Notes under the pieces: generated by a model | Seen by the model: only the letters and a program-made list of their open reading frames with translations | Database searches by the model: none | What the model was told of the DNA's origin: nothing | Assembly: GCA_022760435.1 (NCBI GenBank) | Contig: JALEFY010000031.1 | Span: forward strand, 78,862-142,861 | Direction: 5' to 3' | Source of the DNA: Neomegalonema sp. | Lineage (GTDB): Bacteria; Pseudomonadota; Alphaproteobacteria; Rhodobacterales; Rhodobacteraceae | DNA: 64,000 nucleotides | In this document: piece after piece, positions 26,157-35,537 of the stretch | Numbering within the stretch: the stretch's first letter is position 1 | How the letters are laid out: each line of letters starts with the position of its first letter | Translations under genes and position numbers: made by a program

Positions 26157-28658
26157 ATGTCCGATTGCTGCGCCCCTTTCCAGCCGAACGCCGCCGCACC
26201 TGATGCCGCCGCACCTGATGCCGCCGCGCCGATCATTCGCGATCCGGTCTGCGCCATGACCGTCGATCCGGACGCCGGCAAGCCGCGCCATGAGCATGAC
26301 GGGCAGGTCTATCATTTCTGCTGCGAGGGCTGCCGGAGCAAGTTCGCCGCCGATCCTGCGGCCTATCTCACCGCCACCGATCCGGTCTGCGGCATGAGCG
26401 TGAACCGCGCCTCGGCCCGCTTTGTCGCCAAGCACGCCGGGCAGCGGTATTTCTTTTGCTCCGAGCGCTGTCACGCGAAATTCGAGGCCGAGCCGGAGCG
26501 CTTCCTCGGCGATCTGCCCGAGCCCGAGCCGATGCCCGCAGGCACTCTTTATATCTGCCCGATGTGCCCGGAGGTCGAGAGCGATCACCCCGATGACTGT
26601 CCGATCTGCGGCATGGCGCTCGAGCCGGCGCTGCCCTGCGCGGATGCCGGACCCAACCCGGAGCTGATCGATTTTCGCCGCCGATTGCTGATCGGTGCGC
26701 CCTTCGCGCTCGTGGTGGTGCTGCTGGAGATGGGGGGGATGCTCGGCCTGCCCTGGGACGCATGGCTGGGCGCGAGCACCGCGCGCTGGCTCCAGGCGCT
26801 GTTCGCGGGGCCGGTGGTGCTGTGGGTGGGCTTGCCGTTCTTCAAGCGCGGCCTGTCCTCGATCCAGAGCGGTCATTACAACATGTGGACCCTGATCGCG
26901 ATCGGCACCGGCGCCGCCTTCGCCTTCAGCCTGCTGTCGCTGCTGCTGCCCGGGCTGTTCCCGGCCACCATGCGCGGCGAGGCTGGCCCGCCGCTCTATT
27001 TCGAGGCCGCGTCGGTGATCATCATTCTGGTGCTGGTCGGCCAGATCCTCGAGCTCACCGCGCGTGAGAAGACCGGCGACGCGATCCGGGCGCTGATGGA
27101 TCTGAGCCCCAAGACCGCGCGCCGCCTCACCGATCAGGGCGAGGAGGACGTTGCGCTCGATGCGGTCAAGGCCGGGGACCGGCTGCGGGTGCGTCCGGGC
27201 GAGAGCGTGCCGGTGGACGGGGTGCTGCTCGAGGGCCGCTCGGCGGTCGACGAGAGCATGATGACCGGCGAGGCAGTGCCGGTCGAGAAGGTCGCGGGCG
27301 ATCCGGTGACGGGCGGCACCTTCAACCGCTCGGGCAGTTTCGTGATGCGGGCCGAGGCGGTGGGCAATGCGACGGTGCTCGCGCGGATCGTCGCGATGGT
27401 GGCGCAGGCGCAGCGCTCGCGCGCGCCGATCCAGGCGCTGGCCGATCGGGTGGCGGGCTGGTTCGTGCCGACGGTGGTCGCGGTCGCGGTGCTCGCCTTT
27501 GTGCTGTGGCTGATCTTCGGGCCGACCCCGGCGCTCGGCTATGCGGTGGTGGCGGCGGTGAGCGTCCTGATCATCGCCTGCCCCTGCGCGCTGGGTCTGG
27601 CGACGCCGATGTCGATCATGGTCGCGACCGGGCGCGGCGCGCAGGCCGGAGTGCTGATCCGCGATGCCGAGGCGCTCGAGCGCTTTGCCTCGGTCGAGGC
27701 GCTGGTGATCGACAAGACCGGCACGCTCACCGAAGGGCGCCCGGTGCTGACCGACCTCCATCCGCTGGGCGGTCGCGACCCGAATGCAGTGCTGACGCTC
27801 GCCGCAGCGCTGGAACGAGGCTCCGAGCATCCGCTGGCCGAAGCGATCCTGAGCGCGGCGCAGGCGCGTGGGCTCGGTCCCCTGGCGGTCGAGGGCTTCG
27901 AGGCGATCACCGGCCAGGGCGTGCGCGGCGAAGTAGAGGGGCGCCTGGTGGCGTTCGGCAATGCGGCGCTGATGGCGGCGCTCGGGCTCGACACTGGGCG
28001 CGAGGCGACCCGGATAGCCGCGCTGCAAGCCGAGGGCAAGACGGTGATGCTGCTGGCCGAGGGCGAGGAACTCGCGGGCCTGATCGCGGTCGCCGATCCT
28101 CTCAAGGAGAGCAGCGAGGCGGCGATCAAGGCGCTGCGCGAGGCTGGTCTGCGGGTGGTGATGGCCACGGGCGACAGTCTGCGCACGGCGCAGGCGGTGG
28201 CCGGGCGGCTCGGGATCGACGAGGTGCGCGCCGAGGTGCAACCCGCGGACAAGGCGGCGCTGGTGGGCGCATTGCAGGCGCAGGGGCTCAAGGTCGCGAT
28301 GGCCGGGGACGGGGTGAATGACGCCCCGGCGCTGGCGGCGGCCGATATCGGCATCGCGATGGGCACCGGCACCGATGTTGCGGTGGAAAGCGCCGGCATC
28401 ACGCTGGTGAAGGGCGATCTGCGCGGCATCCTGCGCGCCCGCACGCTGGCGCAAGCGACGATGAGCAATATCCGGCAGAACCTGTTCTTCGCCTTCTTCT
28501 ACAACGCCATCGGAGTGCCGATCGCGGCTGGCATTCTCTACCCGATCTTCGGGCTGCTGCTCTCCCCGATGATCGCCGCCGCCGCCATGAGCCTGTCCTC
28601 GGTCTCGGTGATCGGCAACGCCCTGCGCCTGCGCGGGCTCAAGCTGGAGGAGACCTGA
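26157..28658 (+). CDS. copA: Copper-exporting P1B-type ATPase with three N-terminal metal-binding modules
   Basis: An 833-residue heavy-metal P-type ATPase that pumps Cu(I) out of the cytoplasm. The N-terminus has an Ala-rich repeat, two YHS domains (DPVCAMTV...CCEGC and DPVCGMSV...CSERC) and a [20 protein letters not shown] heavy-metal-binding motif in place of classical CxxC HMA domains. The core carries Cys475-Pro-Cys477 in the sixth core helix, phosphorylated Asp519 in DKTGTLT, TGE and [10 protein letters not shown]. The ATG at 26157 has GGAGGA seven bases upstream. The copper operator just before the gene supports copper as substrate. It appears to be monocistronic. Confidence 0.95.
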   Translation: MSDCCAPFQPNAAAPDAAAPDAAAPIIRDPVCAMTVDPDAGKPRHEHDGQVYHFCCEGCRSKFAADPAAYLTATDPVCGMSVNRASARFVAKHAGQRYFFCSERCHAKFEAEPERFLGDLPEPEPMPAGTLYICPMCPEVESDHPDDCPICGMALEPALPCADAGPNPELIDFRRRLLIGAPFALVVVLLEMGGMLGLPWDAWLGASTARWLQALFAGPVVLWVGLPFFKRGLSSIQSGHYNMWTLIAIGTGAAFAFSLLSLLLPGLFPATMRGEAGPPLYFEAASVIIILVLVGQILELTAREKTGDAIRALMDLSPKTARRLTDQGEEDVALDAVKAGDRLRVRPGESVPVDGVLLEGRSAVDESMMTGEAVPVEKVAGDPVTGGTFNRSGSFVMRAEAVGNATVLARIVAMVAQAQRSRAPIQALADRVAGWFVPTVVAVAVLAFVLWLIFGPTPALGYAVVAAVSVLIIACPCALGLATPMSIMVATGRGAQAGVLIRDAEALERFASVEALVIDKTGTLTEGRPVLTDLHPLGGRDPNAVLTLAAALERGSEHPLAEAILSAAQARGLGPLAVEGFEAITGQGVRGEVEGRLVAFGNAALMAALGLDTGREATRIAALQAEGKTVMLLAEGEELAGLIAVADPLKESSEAAIKALREAGLRVVMATGDSLRTAQAVAGRLGIDEVRAEVQPADKAALVGALQAQGLKVAMAGDGVNDAPALAAADIGIAMGTGTDVAVESAGITLVKGDLRGILRARTLAQATMSNIRQNLFFAFFYNAIGVPIAAGILYPIFGLLLSPMIAAAAMSLSSVSVIGNALRLRGLKLEET
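26191..26232 (+). repeat. In-frame 15-bp tandem repeat in copA
   Basis: The unit GCCGCCGCACCTGAT occurs twice and a third time partly changed, encoding repeated Ala-Ala-Pro-Asp. Being a multiple of three, changes in copy number would keep the frame and only alter the linker before the first YHS domain. Confidence 0.7.
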
Positions 28659-28723
28659 CCGGGTGAAGGGGCGGCAAGCGGATGCGCGCCGGGCTTGTCG
28701 CGCCTCCGATCTGCTCGCCCAGC

Positions 28724-28750
28724 CCAGTCCCGTCCAGTCCCGTCCAGTCC
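28724..28750 (+). repeat. 10-bp tandem repeat after copA
   Basis: CCAGTCCCGT occurs 2.7 times in the intergenic space between the convergent copA and fmdB genes. I see no clear terminator in this stretch. Confidence 0.6.
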
Positions 28751-28793
28751 AGTCTTGCCCAGCCCCCCGGCGACGCGCTTCAGGGTGAGAGCG

Positions 28794-29132
28794 TCAATGC
28801 GAGATCATCCAGGGCCGCTTGGCCGGGAAGCTTTTCGAGCCATCCGGGCGGTAGAGCGTGCCGCTCTTGCCCTTCTTCGCATCATTGCCGCCGCCGCAAC
28901 AGCTGCAGCCCGGACCGTGGCCGGAGCGCTTTGGACTGTCGGCGCTGCGCTCGTTGGTCTCATGCGCGCGCCGCTTCTCGGAGCTGAGCACCGCAAGGCG
29001 CGGGGCGGTCATCATCACCCGCGCCGCCTGCGCCGCGCAGCTCGGGCAGGGCTGTGGATCGGCATAGCGGGCAATGGAGGCCATCGCCTCGAACGGGCCG
29101 CAGTCATCGCACCAGTATTCATAGACGGGCAT
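28794..29132 (-). CDS. fmdB: FmdB-family zinc-ribbon protein
   Basis: A 112-residue small protein that starts with the FmdB zinc ribbon: MPVYEYWCDDCGPFE followed by CPSC, two CxxC knuckles. The remainder is basic and has a Cys/Gly cluster (GCSCCGGG near residue 78). FmdB was described as a putative regulator of formamidase expression in Methylophilus; its mechanism is not established. It lies downstream of fmdA, about 95 bases away, on the same strand, and this synteny supports the name. Confidence 0.88.
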   Translation of the reverse strand: MPVYEYWCDDCGPFEAMASIARYADPQPCPSCAAQAARVMMTAPRLAVLSSEKRRAHETNERSADSPKRSGHGPGCSCCGGGNDAKKGKSGTLYRPDGSKSFPAKRPWMISH

Positions 29133-29227
29133 GGTCGGTCTTCCGCTTTGTCAGTGGGCGTTTTCGGTGAGATCGGGTCGAGCGAGGATCGGGACGCCGG
29201 TGAGGCGTCCCGAGACGAGCGCCGGGC

Positions 29228-30457
29228 TCAGATATCCGGGGCCATCGGAATATCGACCGAGCCGTCGAGATATTTCGTCGGCCCGTCCGCATTCGGCATC
29301 AGGTCCCATTCAAAGATGTCGGTCGGCAGCCAGAGCGTCGCGCAGGCATTGGGGATGTCGACCACGCCCGAGATATGCCCCTGCACCGGCGCCGTGCCCA
29401 GGATCGCATAGGCCTGCGCGCCGGTATATCCGAACTTCTTGAGATACTCGATCGCGTTCAGGCAGGCCTGACGATAGGCGATATGCACATCGAGATAATG
29501 CTGGGTCCCGCTCTCATCGACCGAGATCCCCTCGAAGATCAGATAATCATCGTATTTCGGCACGATCGGCGAGGGGCGGAAGAGCGGGTTCTTGACCCCG
29601 TATTTGGCGACCCCGTCCTTGATCAGCTCGACCTTCAGATGCAGCCAACCGGCCATCTCGATCGCGCCGCAGAAGGTGATCTCGCCATCGCCCTGGCTGA
29701 AATGCAGATCGCCCATCGAGAGCCCGGCGCCCTCCACATAGACCGGGAAGTAGATCTTGCAGCCGCGGCTCAGATCCTTGATGTCGCAATTGCCGCCATG
29801 CTCGCGCGGGGGCACGGTGCGCGCGCCTTCCGCGGCCGCCTTGTCGCGCGCCTCGCCGGTCAACTTGCCCATATGCGCGCTTTGGGTATTGGGCAGCGCC
29901 GCGAGCGGCGGGGTGCGGGTCGGGTTGGTATCAAACAGCGCCTTCTCGCGGCTGTTCCACATGTCGAGCATCGAGCGATCGGGCAGGCAGCCGATCAGCC
30001 CGGGATGGATCAGCCCGGCATATTTGACCCCCGGCACATGGCGCGAGCGGGTGAACATGCCCTCGAAATCCCAGATCGACTTTTGCGCCAGCGGGAAGTG
30101 GTTGGTGAGGAACCCGCCACCATTTTGCTTGGAGAAAAAGCCGTTGAAGCCCCAGAGGCTGTCATCCTTGGCGCCGATATCGAGGATCTCGACCACCAGC
30201 AGATCGCCCGGCTCTGCGCCCTTCACCCCGATCGGGCCGGAGAGATAGTGCACCTGCTCGAGCTCGACATCGCGCACATCGGCGGCGTTGTCGTCATTCT
30301 TGATCTGCCCGCCGGTCCAGTCATAGGTCTCGATCTTGAAATCATCGCCCGGCTCGACCCAGACCGCGATCGGGATATCCGGATGCCAGCGGTTATGCAC
30401 ATTGGGATTGGTATGCGGGCTCTCGCTCAGGTTCACTTCGATCAAAGTATCAGCCAT
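29228..30457 (-). CDS. fmdA: Formamidase
   Basis: FmdA hydrolyses formamide (and slowly other short amides) to formate and ammonia. The 409-residue product has the FmdA/AmdA pattern: an N-terminal VHNRWHPDIP block, a GDLLVVEILDIG beta-strand motif, the Gly-rich HGGNCDIKDL catalytic-region motif and CGAIEMAGWL. Length matches characterised formamidases. It is placed 30 bases after urtE, so it ends the transporter operon together with fmdB, suggesting import and hydrolysis of amides as a nitrogen source. Confidence 0.95.
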   Translation of the reverse strand: MADTLIEVNLSESPHTNPNVHNRWHPDIPIAVWVEPGDDFKIETYDWTGGQIKNDDNAADVRDVELEQVHYLSGPIGVKGAEPGDLLVVEILDIGAKDDSLWGFNGFFSKQNGGGFLTNHFPLAQKSIWDFEGMFTRSRHVPGVKYAGLIHPGLIGCLPDRSMLDMWNSREKALFDTNPTRTPPLAALPNTQSAHMGKLTGEARDKAAAEGARTVPPREHGGNCDIKDLSRGCKIYFPVYVEGAGLSMGDLHFSQGDGEITFCGAIEMAGWLHLKVELIKDGVAKYGVKNPLFRPSPIVPKYDDYLIFEGISVDESGTQHYLDVHIAYRQACLNAIEYLKKFGYTGAQAYAILGTAPVQGHISGVVDIPNACATLWLPTDIFEWDLMPNADGPTKYLDGSVDIPMAPDI

Positions 30458-30487
30458 GGGTGTTCTCCCCTTCTTGAAAGCGCCCGA

Positions 30488-31177
30488 TCAGACGGACAGG
30501 AAACGCGAGACCGCCGCTTCATCGACGGCATCGCGGGTGGCTTCGTGGACAAAATTGCCGTTCTCGATCACCAGCACGCGGTCGGCGACATCGAGGGCAA
30601 AGCTGAGCACCTGTTCGGAAACGACGATCGACAGGCCCTTCTCGTCGCGGATCTTGCGCAAGGTCCGGCCCATCTCCCGGATGATCGAGGGCTGGATGCC
30701 CTCGGTCGGCTCATCGAGCAGCAGCACCTTGGGCTTTGAGGCCAGGGCACGAGCGATGGCGAGCTGCTGTTGCTGCCCGCCCGAGAGGTTGCCCCCGCGC
30801 CGGTTCTTCATCTCCAGCAGCACCGGGAACAGCTCGTAGATATCGCCGGGCACCGAGCGCTCGCCGGTCACGGTGAGGCCGGTCTCGACATTCTCCTGCA
30901 CCGTCATCGCCGAGAAGATCATCCGGCCTTGCGGCACATAGGCGATGCCGTTTGCGACGCGCTGATGCGATTTCATGTCGGTGATCGGGGTCTGATCGAC
31001 GCTCACTGAGCCCGATTTGGTCGGCACGATCCCCATCAATGTCTTCATGAGCGTGGTCTTGCCCATGCCATTGCGGCCCATGATCGCCACGATCTCGTTG
31101 GGCTGCACGGTGAAATCGAGCCCGTGCAGCACCTCCGAAGCGCCATAGGCGGCGCGCAAGTCCTGAACATTCAGCAT
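30488..31177 (-). CDS. urtE: Urea/short-chain amide ABC transporter ATPase UrtE
   Basis: A 229-residue LivF-like ATPase with Walker A GRNGMGKTTLMK, signature LSGGQQQQLAI, Walker B VLLLDEPTEGIQP and the UrtE-typical IQPSIIREM and VSEQVLSFA stretches. It is the second ATPase of the UrtABCDE importer. It lies 12 bases downstream of urtD. Confidence 0.93.
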   Translation of the reverse strand: MLNVQDLRAAYGASEVLHGLDFTVQPNEIVAIMGRNGMGKTTLMKTLMGIVPTKSGSVSVDQTPITDMKSHQRVANGIAYVPQGRMIFSAMTVQENVETGLTVTGERSVPGDIYELFPVLLEMKNRRGGNLSGGQQQQLAIARALASKPKVLLLDEPTEGIQPSIIREMGRTLRKIRDEKGLSIVVSEQVLSFALDVADRVLVIENGNFVHEATRDAVDEAAVSRFLSV

Positions 31178-31189
31178 CTTCGATCTCCT

Positions 31190-31939
31190 TCAATGCCCCA
31201 GATAGACTTCGACGACCTTCGGGTCGGCCTGCACATGCTCCATCGTGCCCTCGGACAGGATCTGGCCCTGATGCAGGACGGTGACCCGGGTCGCGATGTC
31301 CTCGACGAATTTCATGTCGTGCTCGATCACGATCACCGAGCGGTCCTGGATGATGCGGTTGAGCAGCTCGGCGGTTTTCTTGCGCTCGGCCACCGACATG
31401 CCGGCCACCGGCTCATCGAGCATCAGCAGCTCGGGATCCTGGATCAGCAGCATCCCGATCTCGAGCCACTGCTTCTGGCCATGGCTCAGATAGGCCGCCT
31501 TCTCATCGAGCGCGTCGGTCAGGAAGATCGTCTGCGTGATCTGCTCGATGCGCTCGATCACTTCGAGATCGCGCTTGAAGGCGAGCGCGCCAAACACGCC
31601 ATGCCCCTTGGGGTAGGAGATCTCGAGATTCTCGAAGACGGTGAGATCCTCATAGACCGATGGCGTCTGGAACTTGCGCCCGACCCCGGCATGGACGATC
31701 TGATCCTCGCGCATCTTCAAGAGCTCCTGGCCCTTGAATTTCACCGAGCCTTCGGTGGCCTTGGTGCGCCCGCAGATCAGATCGAGCACCGTGGTCTTGC
31801 CCGCGCCATTGGGGCCGATGATCACCCGGCACTCATTGGGCTCGACATAGAAGCTGAGGTCATTGACCGCCTTGAACCCGTCGAAGGACACGGTGAGCCC
31901 CTCGACCATCAGCACGAAATTGGGATTGACGTAATTCAT
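31190..31939 (-). CDS. urtD: Urea/short-chain amide ABC transporter ATPase UrtD
   Basis: A 249-residue LivG-like ATPase. Walker A is GPNGAGKTTVLD, the signature region is LSHGQKQWLEIGM (the HGQKQWLEIGM form is characteristic of UrtD), Walker B is LLMLDEPVAGMS and the H-loop is VIEHDMKFVE. It overlaps neither neighbour but is separated by only 9-12 bases from urtC and urtE. Confidence 0.94.
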   Translation of the reverse strand: MNYVNPNFVLMVEGLTVSFDGFKAVNDLSFYVEPNECRVIIGPNGAGKTTVLDLICGRTKATEGSVKFKGQELLKMREDQIVHAGVGRKFQTPSVYEDLTVFENLEISYPKGHGVFGALAFKRDLEVIERIEQITQTIFLTDALDEKAAYLSHGQKQWLEIGMLLIQDPELLMLDEPVAGMSVAERKKTAELLNRIIQDRSVIVIEHDMKFVEDIATRVTVLHQGQILSEGTMEHVQADPKVVEVYLGH

Positions 31940-31948
31940 TCTCGCCTC

Positions 31949-33091
31949 CTATTCCGCCGGGGCGCCGACGAAATCGGCATCCTTGCTGTTGGATTTGCTA
32001 CGCAGCTTGTCGAAGAGGGGCTTCACGCGCGGGGCGATGAAGTCGTCGTAGAGACCGGCCAGCCCCTTGGGGAAGGCGAGCACCACGGCGATGAACAGCG
32101 CGCCAAGGCCGAGCAGCCACAATTCGGGGAAGCTCTCGGAAAAGGTGGTCTTGGCCCAGTTCACAACCAGCGCGCCGTAGACCGCGCCGAGGATCGAGAG
32201 CCGCCCGCCAACCGCGCAGAAGATAACCATCTCGATCGAGGGGACGATGCCGACGAAGCTCGGCGACATGAACCCGACCTGAAGCGTGAACATCGCACCG
32301 CCGATCGCGGCAAAGGCGGCACCGGCGCAAAACACGAAGGTCTTGAAATCGGCGACGTCATAGCCCGAGAAGCGCACCCGATCCTCCTGGTCGCGCATGG
32401 CGATCAGGATCCGCCCAAGCTTGGAGCGGCGGATATATTGCGCCGCGAACAGGCAGGCGAAGAGCAGACCGCCATTGACGAAGTAGAGGATATTCTTCGC
32501 CTCGTCGGTGCGGATGTCCCAGCCCATCAGCGTGCGCAGATCGGTGATGCCGTTGACGCCGCCGGTATAGCCTTGCTGGCCAATGATCAAGATGGTCATG
32601 ATCGCGGCGATCGCCTGGGTGATGATCGCGAAATACACCCCGCCCACCCGGCGCCGGAACATCGCAACCCCGATGATGAAGGCGAAGATCACCGGCACCA
32701 GCACCACCGCGATCACGGTGAAGGTGAAGCTGTGGAAGGGCTGCCACCAGAACGGCAATTCAGTGAGCTGGTTCCAGTCCATGAAGTCGGGAATGCCCGG
32801 GGTGGACTGGATCTTGGTATTCTCCGGCGTCGAGGCTTCGAGCTTGAGGAACATGGCCATGCAATAGCCGCCAAGGCCGAAGAACACCCCTTGCCCAAGG
32901 CTCAGGATCCCGCCCGCGCCCCAGCACAGCACGAGGCCAAGCGCGACGAAGGCATAGGTGAGATATTTGCCGAACAGGTTCAGGCGGAACGGGTCGAGGA
33001 TCAGCGGGAAGATCACGAAGATCAGCAGGGCGAGGATGGCGAAGCCGACCATTTCCTGCATACTCATGAAGCGATTGCTTTGCGGTTTCAT
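31949..33091 (-). CDS. urtC: Urea/short-chain amide ABC transporter permease UrtC
   Basis: A 380-residue LivM-like permease with about ten hydrophobic segments. It has the CWGAGGILSLGQGVFFGLGGYCMAMFL region typical of UrtC (key residues LSLGQG) and the coupling loop IAMRDQEDRVRFSGYDV, where RDQEDRVRFSGY is a UrtC hallmark. The C-terminal tail is basic and hydrophilic. It is third in the operon. Confidence 0.94.
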   Translation of the reverse strand: MKPQSNRFMSMQEMVGFAILALLIFVIFPLILDPFRLNLFGKYLTYAFVALGLVLCWGAGGILSLGQGVFFGLGGYCMAMFLKLEASTPENTKIQSTPGIPDFMDWNQLTELPFWWQPFHSFTFTVIAVVLVPVIFAFIIGVAMFRRRVGGVYFAIITQAIAAIMTILIIGQQGYTGGVNGITDLRTLMGWDIRTDEAKNILYFVNGGLLFACLFAAQYIRRSKLGRILIAMRDQEDRVRFSGYDVADFKTFVFCAGAAFAAIGGAMFTLQVGFMSPSFVGIVPSIEMVIFCAVGGRLSILGAVYGALVVNWAKTTFSESFPELWLLGLGALFIAVVLAFPKGLAGLYDDFIAPRVKPLFDKLRSKSNSKDADFVGAPAE

Positions 33092-33116
33092 TGATGCGGT
33101 CTCCTATGGCGGGCGA

Positions 33117-34043
33117 TCATTTGCGCAGCTTCAGGGCGAACAGACCCTGCGGGCGGATCATCAGGATGCCGACCACGGTCAGCAGGGTGAGGACCTTGGC
33201 CATCGAGCCGGAGAGGAAGAACTCCATGATCGATTGCGCCTGACTGATCGAGAAGGCCGAGGCGATGGTGCCAAGCAGGCTCGCAGCGCCGCCGAAGACC
33301 ACGACCAGGAAGGTATCGACGATATAAAGCTGGCCCGCGGTCGGGCCGGTCGAGCCGATCATCGTGAAGGCCGAACCCGCCACCCCTGCCACGCCGCAGC
33401 CGATGCCGAAGGTCAGCCGGTCGGTCCATTCGGTATTGATGCCGACGGCCCCGGCCATCACCCGGTTCTGCACCACGGCGCGCACCTGCTTGCCCCAGCT
33501 CGAGCGGAACATCATCAGATAGACGGCGATCGAGATACTGACCGCGAGCACCATCACGAAGATCCCGTTGATCGGCACCTCGATCATGTCGGTGAGCGGC
33601 AAGGACCCCATCATCCAGTCGGGGATGGTCACCCCCACTTCACGCGCGCCAAAGACGGAGCGGTAGATCTGTTGCAAGATCAGCGACAGGCCCCATGTGG
33701 CCAGCAGCGTATCAAGCGGGCGCTTGTAGAGATGCCGGATCAGCGCCCATTCGACAAAAAGCCCGAGCGCGCCGGAGGCAATGAAGGCGCAGATCATCGC
33801 AATGAAAAAGTAGATGCCGAACAGATCCGGCAAGTAAGCCTCGAAGAAATTCGACAGCATGTAGGTGACATAGGCGCCAAGGATCATGAACTCGCCATGG
33901 GCCATGTTGATCACGCCCATCTGGCCAAAGATGATCGCAAGACCCAGCGCCATCAGCACAAAGACAGAAAAAAGGATCAGCCCGGCGAAGCCTTGCATGG
34001 CAAAAATCGCGAGCAATTCCTGGCTCGAATAGTCGGCAAACAT
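33117..34043 (-). CDS. urtB: Urea/short-chain amide ABC transporter permease UrtB
   Basis: A 308-residue LivH-like permease. The diagnostic IIFGQMGVINMAHGEFMILGAY region lies near residues 36-57 (INMAHGE), and the coupling loop contains VVQNRVMAGAVGINT. This is the short form of UrtB, without the periplasmic N-terminal extension found in some gammaproteobacterial versions. It starts about 100 bases after urtA, beyond a strong hairpin. Confidence 0.94.
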   Translation of the reverse strand: MFADYSSQELLAIFAMQGFAGLILFSVFVLMALGLAIIFGQMGVINMAHGEFMILGAYVTYMLSNFFEAYLPDLFGIYFFIAMICAFIASGALGLFVEWALIRHLYKRPLDTLLATWGLSLILQQIYRSVFGAREVGVTIPDWMMGSLPLTDMIEVPINGIFVMVLAVSISIAVYLMMFRSSWGKQVRAVVQNRVMAGAVGINTEWTDRLTFGIGCGVAGVAGSAFTMIGSTGPTAGQLYIVDTFLVVVFGGAASLLGTIASAFSISQAQSIMEFFLSGSMAKVLTLLTVVGILMIRPQGLFALKLRK

Positions 34044-34095
34044 GACCGGGCCTCCCTCAGGTCAGTCAGGTGAATGGGACAATGAAAGAAGGTGC

Positions 34096-34133
34096 CGGGG
34101 CTGGCGCGCCTGCGGAAAACGCAGCCAGCCCCG
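34096..34133 (-). other. Intercistronic hairpin between urtA and urtB
   Basis: Outer arms CGGGGCTGG (34096-34104) and CCAGCCCCG (34125-34133) and inner arms CTGCG (34110-34114) and CGCAG (34120-34124) give a 14-bp stem with a single five-base bulge and a GAAAA or TTTTC loop. It sits just after the urtA stop codon and most likely protects urtA mRNA or partly terminates transcription, giving more binding protein than permease. Confidence 0.6.
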
Positions 34134-34143
34134 ACGCTGAGGG

Positions 34144-35424
34144 TTACTGGTAACCCTCGGGGAACGGATCGGGCTCAACGAGGTCCGCCGTTTCAAAAAC
34201 GACCTCGTATTGCCCGTCCGCTTTCGCGCGACCGACACGAGTTTTCGACCACAGGTGATGGTTTTCGTGGACCTTCACATAGCCTTCCGGCGCCGTGGTC
34301 AGCTCGATGCCCGGGGAGGCGGCGCGAACCTTGTCAACATCAAACGAGCCCGCTTTTTCGACCGCGGCTTTCCACAACCATGGGCCCAGATAGGCGGCCT
34401 GGGTCACATCGCCGATCACCATGTCCTCGCCCCACATTTCCTTGAAGGCTTTGACGAAGGCGAGGTTGTTGTCGTTTTGCAGGCTCTGGAAGTATTTCAT
34501 GCAGGCATAGGCGCCTTCGATATTCTCGCCGCCAATGCCGCGGATCTCGTCTTCGGTCACCGAGATGGTGAGCAGAAGCGGCTTTTCCTTGGTCATGTCG
34601 ATACCAGCAGCCTTGAGCTGCTTGTAGAAGGCCACGTTCGAGCCGCCGACGACGATCGCGTAGATCACATCCGGCTTTTTCAGGCGGATCTTGTTGATCA
34701 CCGAGTTGAACTGGGTGTGGCCGAGCGGATAATATTCCTCGCCGACCACTTTCAGGCCGAGCTTCTCGATATGCTTGCGCGCGATCTTGTTCGAGGTACG
34801 CGGCCAGATATAGTCCGAACCGAGCAGGTAGAAGGACTTGGCACCCTTGGTCTTGGTCACCCAGTCGATACCGGCGATGATCTGCTGCGTCGCTTCCTGA
34901 CCGGTGTAGATCACGTTCGGCGACTGCTCGAGCCCCTCATAGAAGGTCGGGTAGTAGAGGAAACCATTATACTGCTCGAACACCGGCAGCACCGCCTTGC
35001 GGCTCGCGGAGGTCCAGCAGCCCATCACCGAGGCGACCTTGTCATTGACGAGCAGTTTTTTCGCCTTTTCGGCGAAAGTCGGCCAGTCGGAGGCGCCGTC
35101 TTCCTGGATGTATTCGATCTTGCGGCCCAGGATCCCGCCCATCGCGTTGATCTGGTCGATCGCGAGCTTTTCGGCCTGCACCGACCCGGTTTCCGAGATC
35201 GCCATGGTGCCGGTGATCGAGTGCAGAATGCCGATTGTTACCGTGTCATCGGTGACGGCAAGCCCGGTCGTGTTGATTTCTGCGGTCGGAAAGCTCTGTG
35301 CGTTCCCAAAACTGGGGGCAAACAGCGACGCGGTCAGGGCGGTTCCGCCGAGCAGGACCGAGCGGCGGGACAGGCCCGCGGCCCGAGCGTCTTTCTTGCC
35401 ATTAGGGAAATCTTGATCTGACAT
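34144..35424 (-). CDS. urtA: Urea/short-chain amide binding protein UrtA, Tat-exported
   Basis: A 426-residue periplasmic-binding protein. The N-terminus carries a twin-arginine signal (SRRSVLLGG followed by a hydrophobic core, about residues 18-42), the usual export route for UrtA. The mature part has the family block VTIGILHSITGTMAISE, then MGGILGRKIEYIQEDGASDW and VIYTGQEATQQI. It could bind urea, or amides as the FmdD protein of Methylophilus does; the adjoining formamidase and lack of urease genes make amides a serious alternative. It is the first gene of the operon, behind an AAGGAGG site. Confidence 0.94.
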   Translation of the reverse strand: MSDQDFPNGKKDARAAGLSRRSVLLGGTALTASLFAPSFGNAQSFPTAEINTTGLAVTDDTVTIGILHSITGTMAISETGSVQAEKLAIDQINAMGGILGRKIEYIQEDGASDWPTFAEKAKKLLVNDKVASVMGCWTSASRKAVLPVFEQYNGFLYYPTFYEGLEQSPNVIYTGQEATQQIIAGIDWVTKTKGAKSFYLLGSDYIWPRTSNKIARKHIEKLGLKVVGEEYYPLGHTQFNSVINKIRLKKPDVIYAIVVGGSNVAFYKQLKAAGIDMTKEKPLLLTISVTEDEIRGIGGENIEGAYACMKYFQSLQNDNNLAFVKAFKEMWGEDMVIGDVTQAAYLGPWLWKAAVEKAGSFDVDKVRAASPGIELTTAPEGYVKVHENHHLWSKTRVGRAKADGQYEVVFETADLVEPDPFPEGYQ

Positions 35425-35447
35425 ATCGCCTCCTTGGTGCGGTTTTT

Positions 35448-35500
35448 CTCCGGCCTCCAGCGGTTGCCGGAGCAGTTGAGACTCGCTTTCTGCGTGTCTC
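35448..35500 (-). promoter_or_regulatory. Structured 5' leader of urtA
   Basis: Two stem-loops lie between the urtA start and the palindrome: arms 35448-35454 with 35466-35472 (7 bp, CTCCGGC/GCCGGAG) and arms 35478-35486 with 35492-35500 (GAGAC plus CGC, with one internal T-T mismatch). Read on the minus strand, the first is the one nearer the ribosome site. It does not fit the guanidine-I riboswitch pattern I know; function is open. Confidence 0.4.
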
Positions 35501-35537
35501 TGTCCAAGGATGGTGCTGAGATATGCTGCACTGCGAC

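Noticed and set aside
26046..28454. Very long open frame antisense to copA
   Set aside because: Same cause as above; the sense strand encodes a complete P-type ATPase with all motifs.
31124..33094. Long open frame antisense to urtC, urtD and part of urtE
   Set aside because: It crosses three real genes and two gene boundaries and encodes only charged low-complexity sequence.
35425..35537. Guanidine-I (ykkC) riboswitch before urtA
   Set aside because: The leader is structured, but the conserved GGGUUCC, GGUCCGAGAG and ACACGG motifs of that class are absent.
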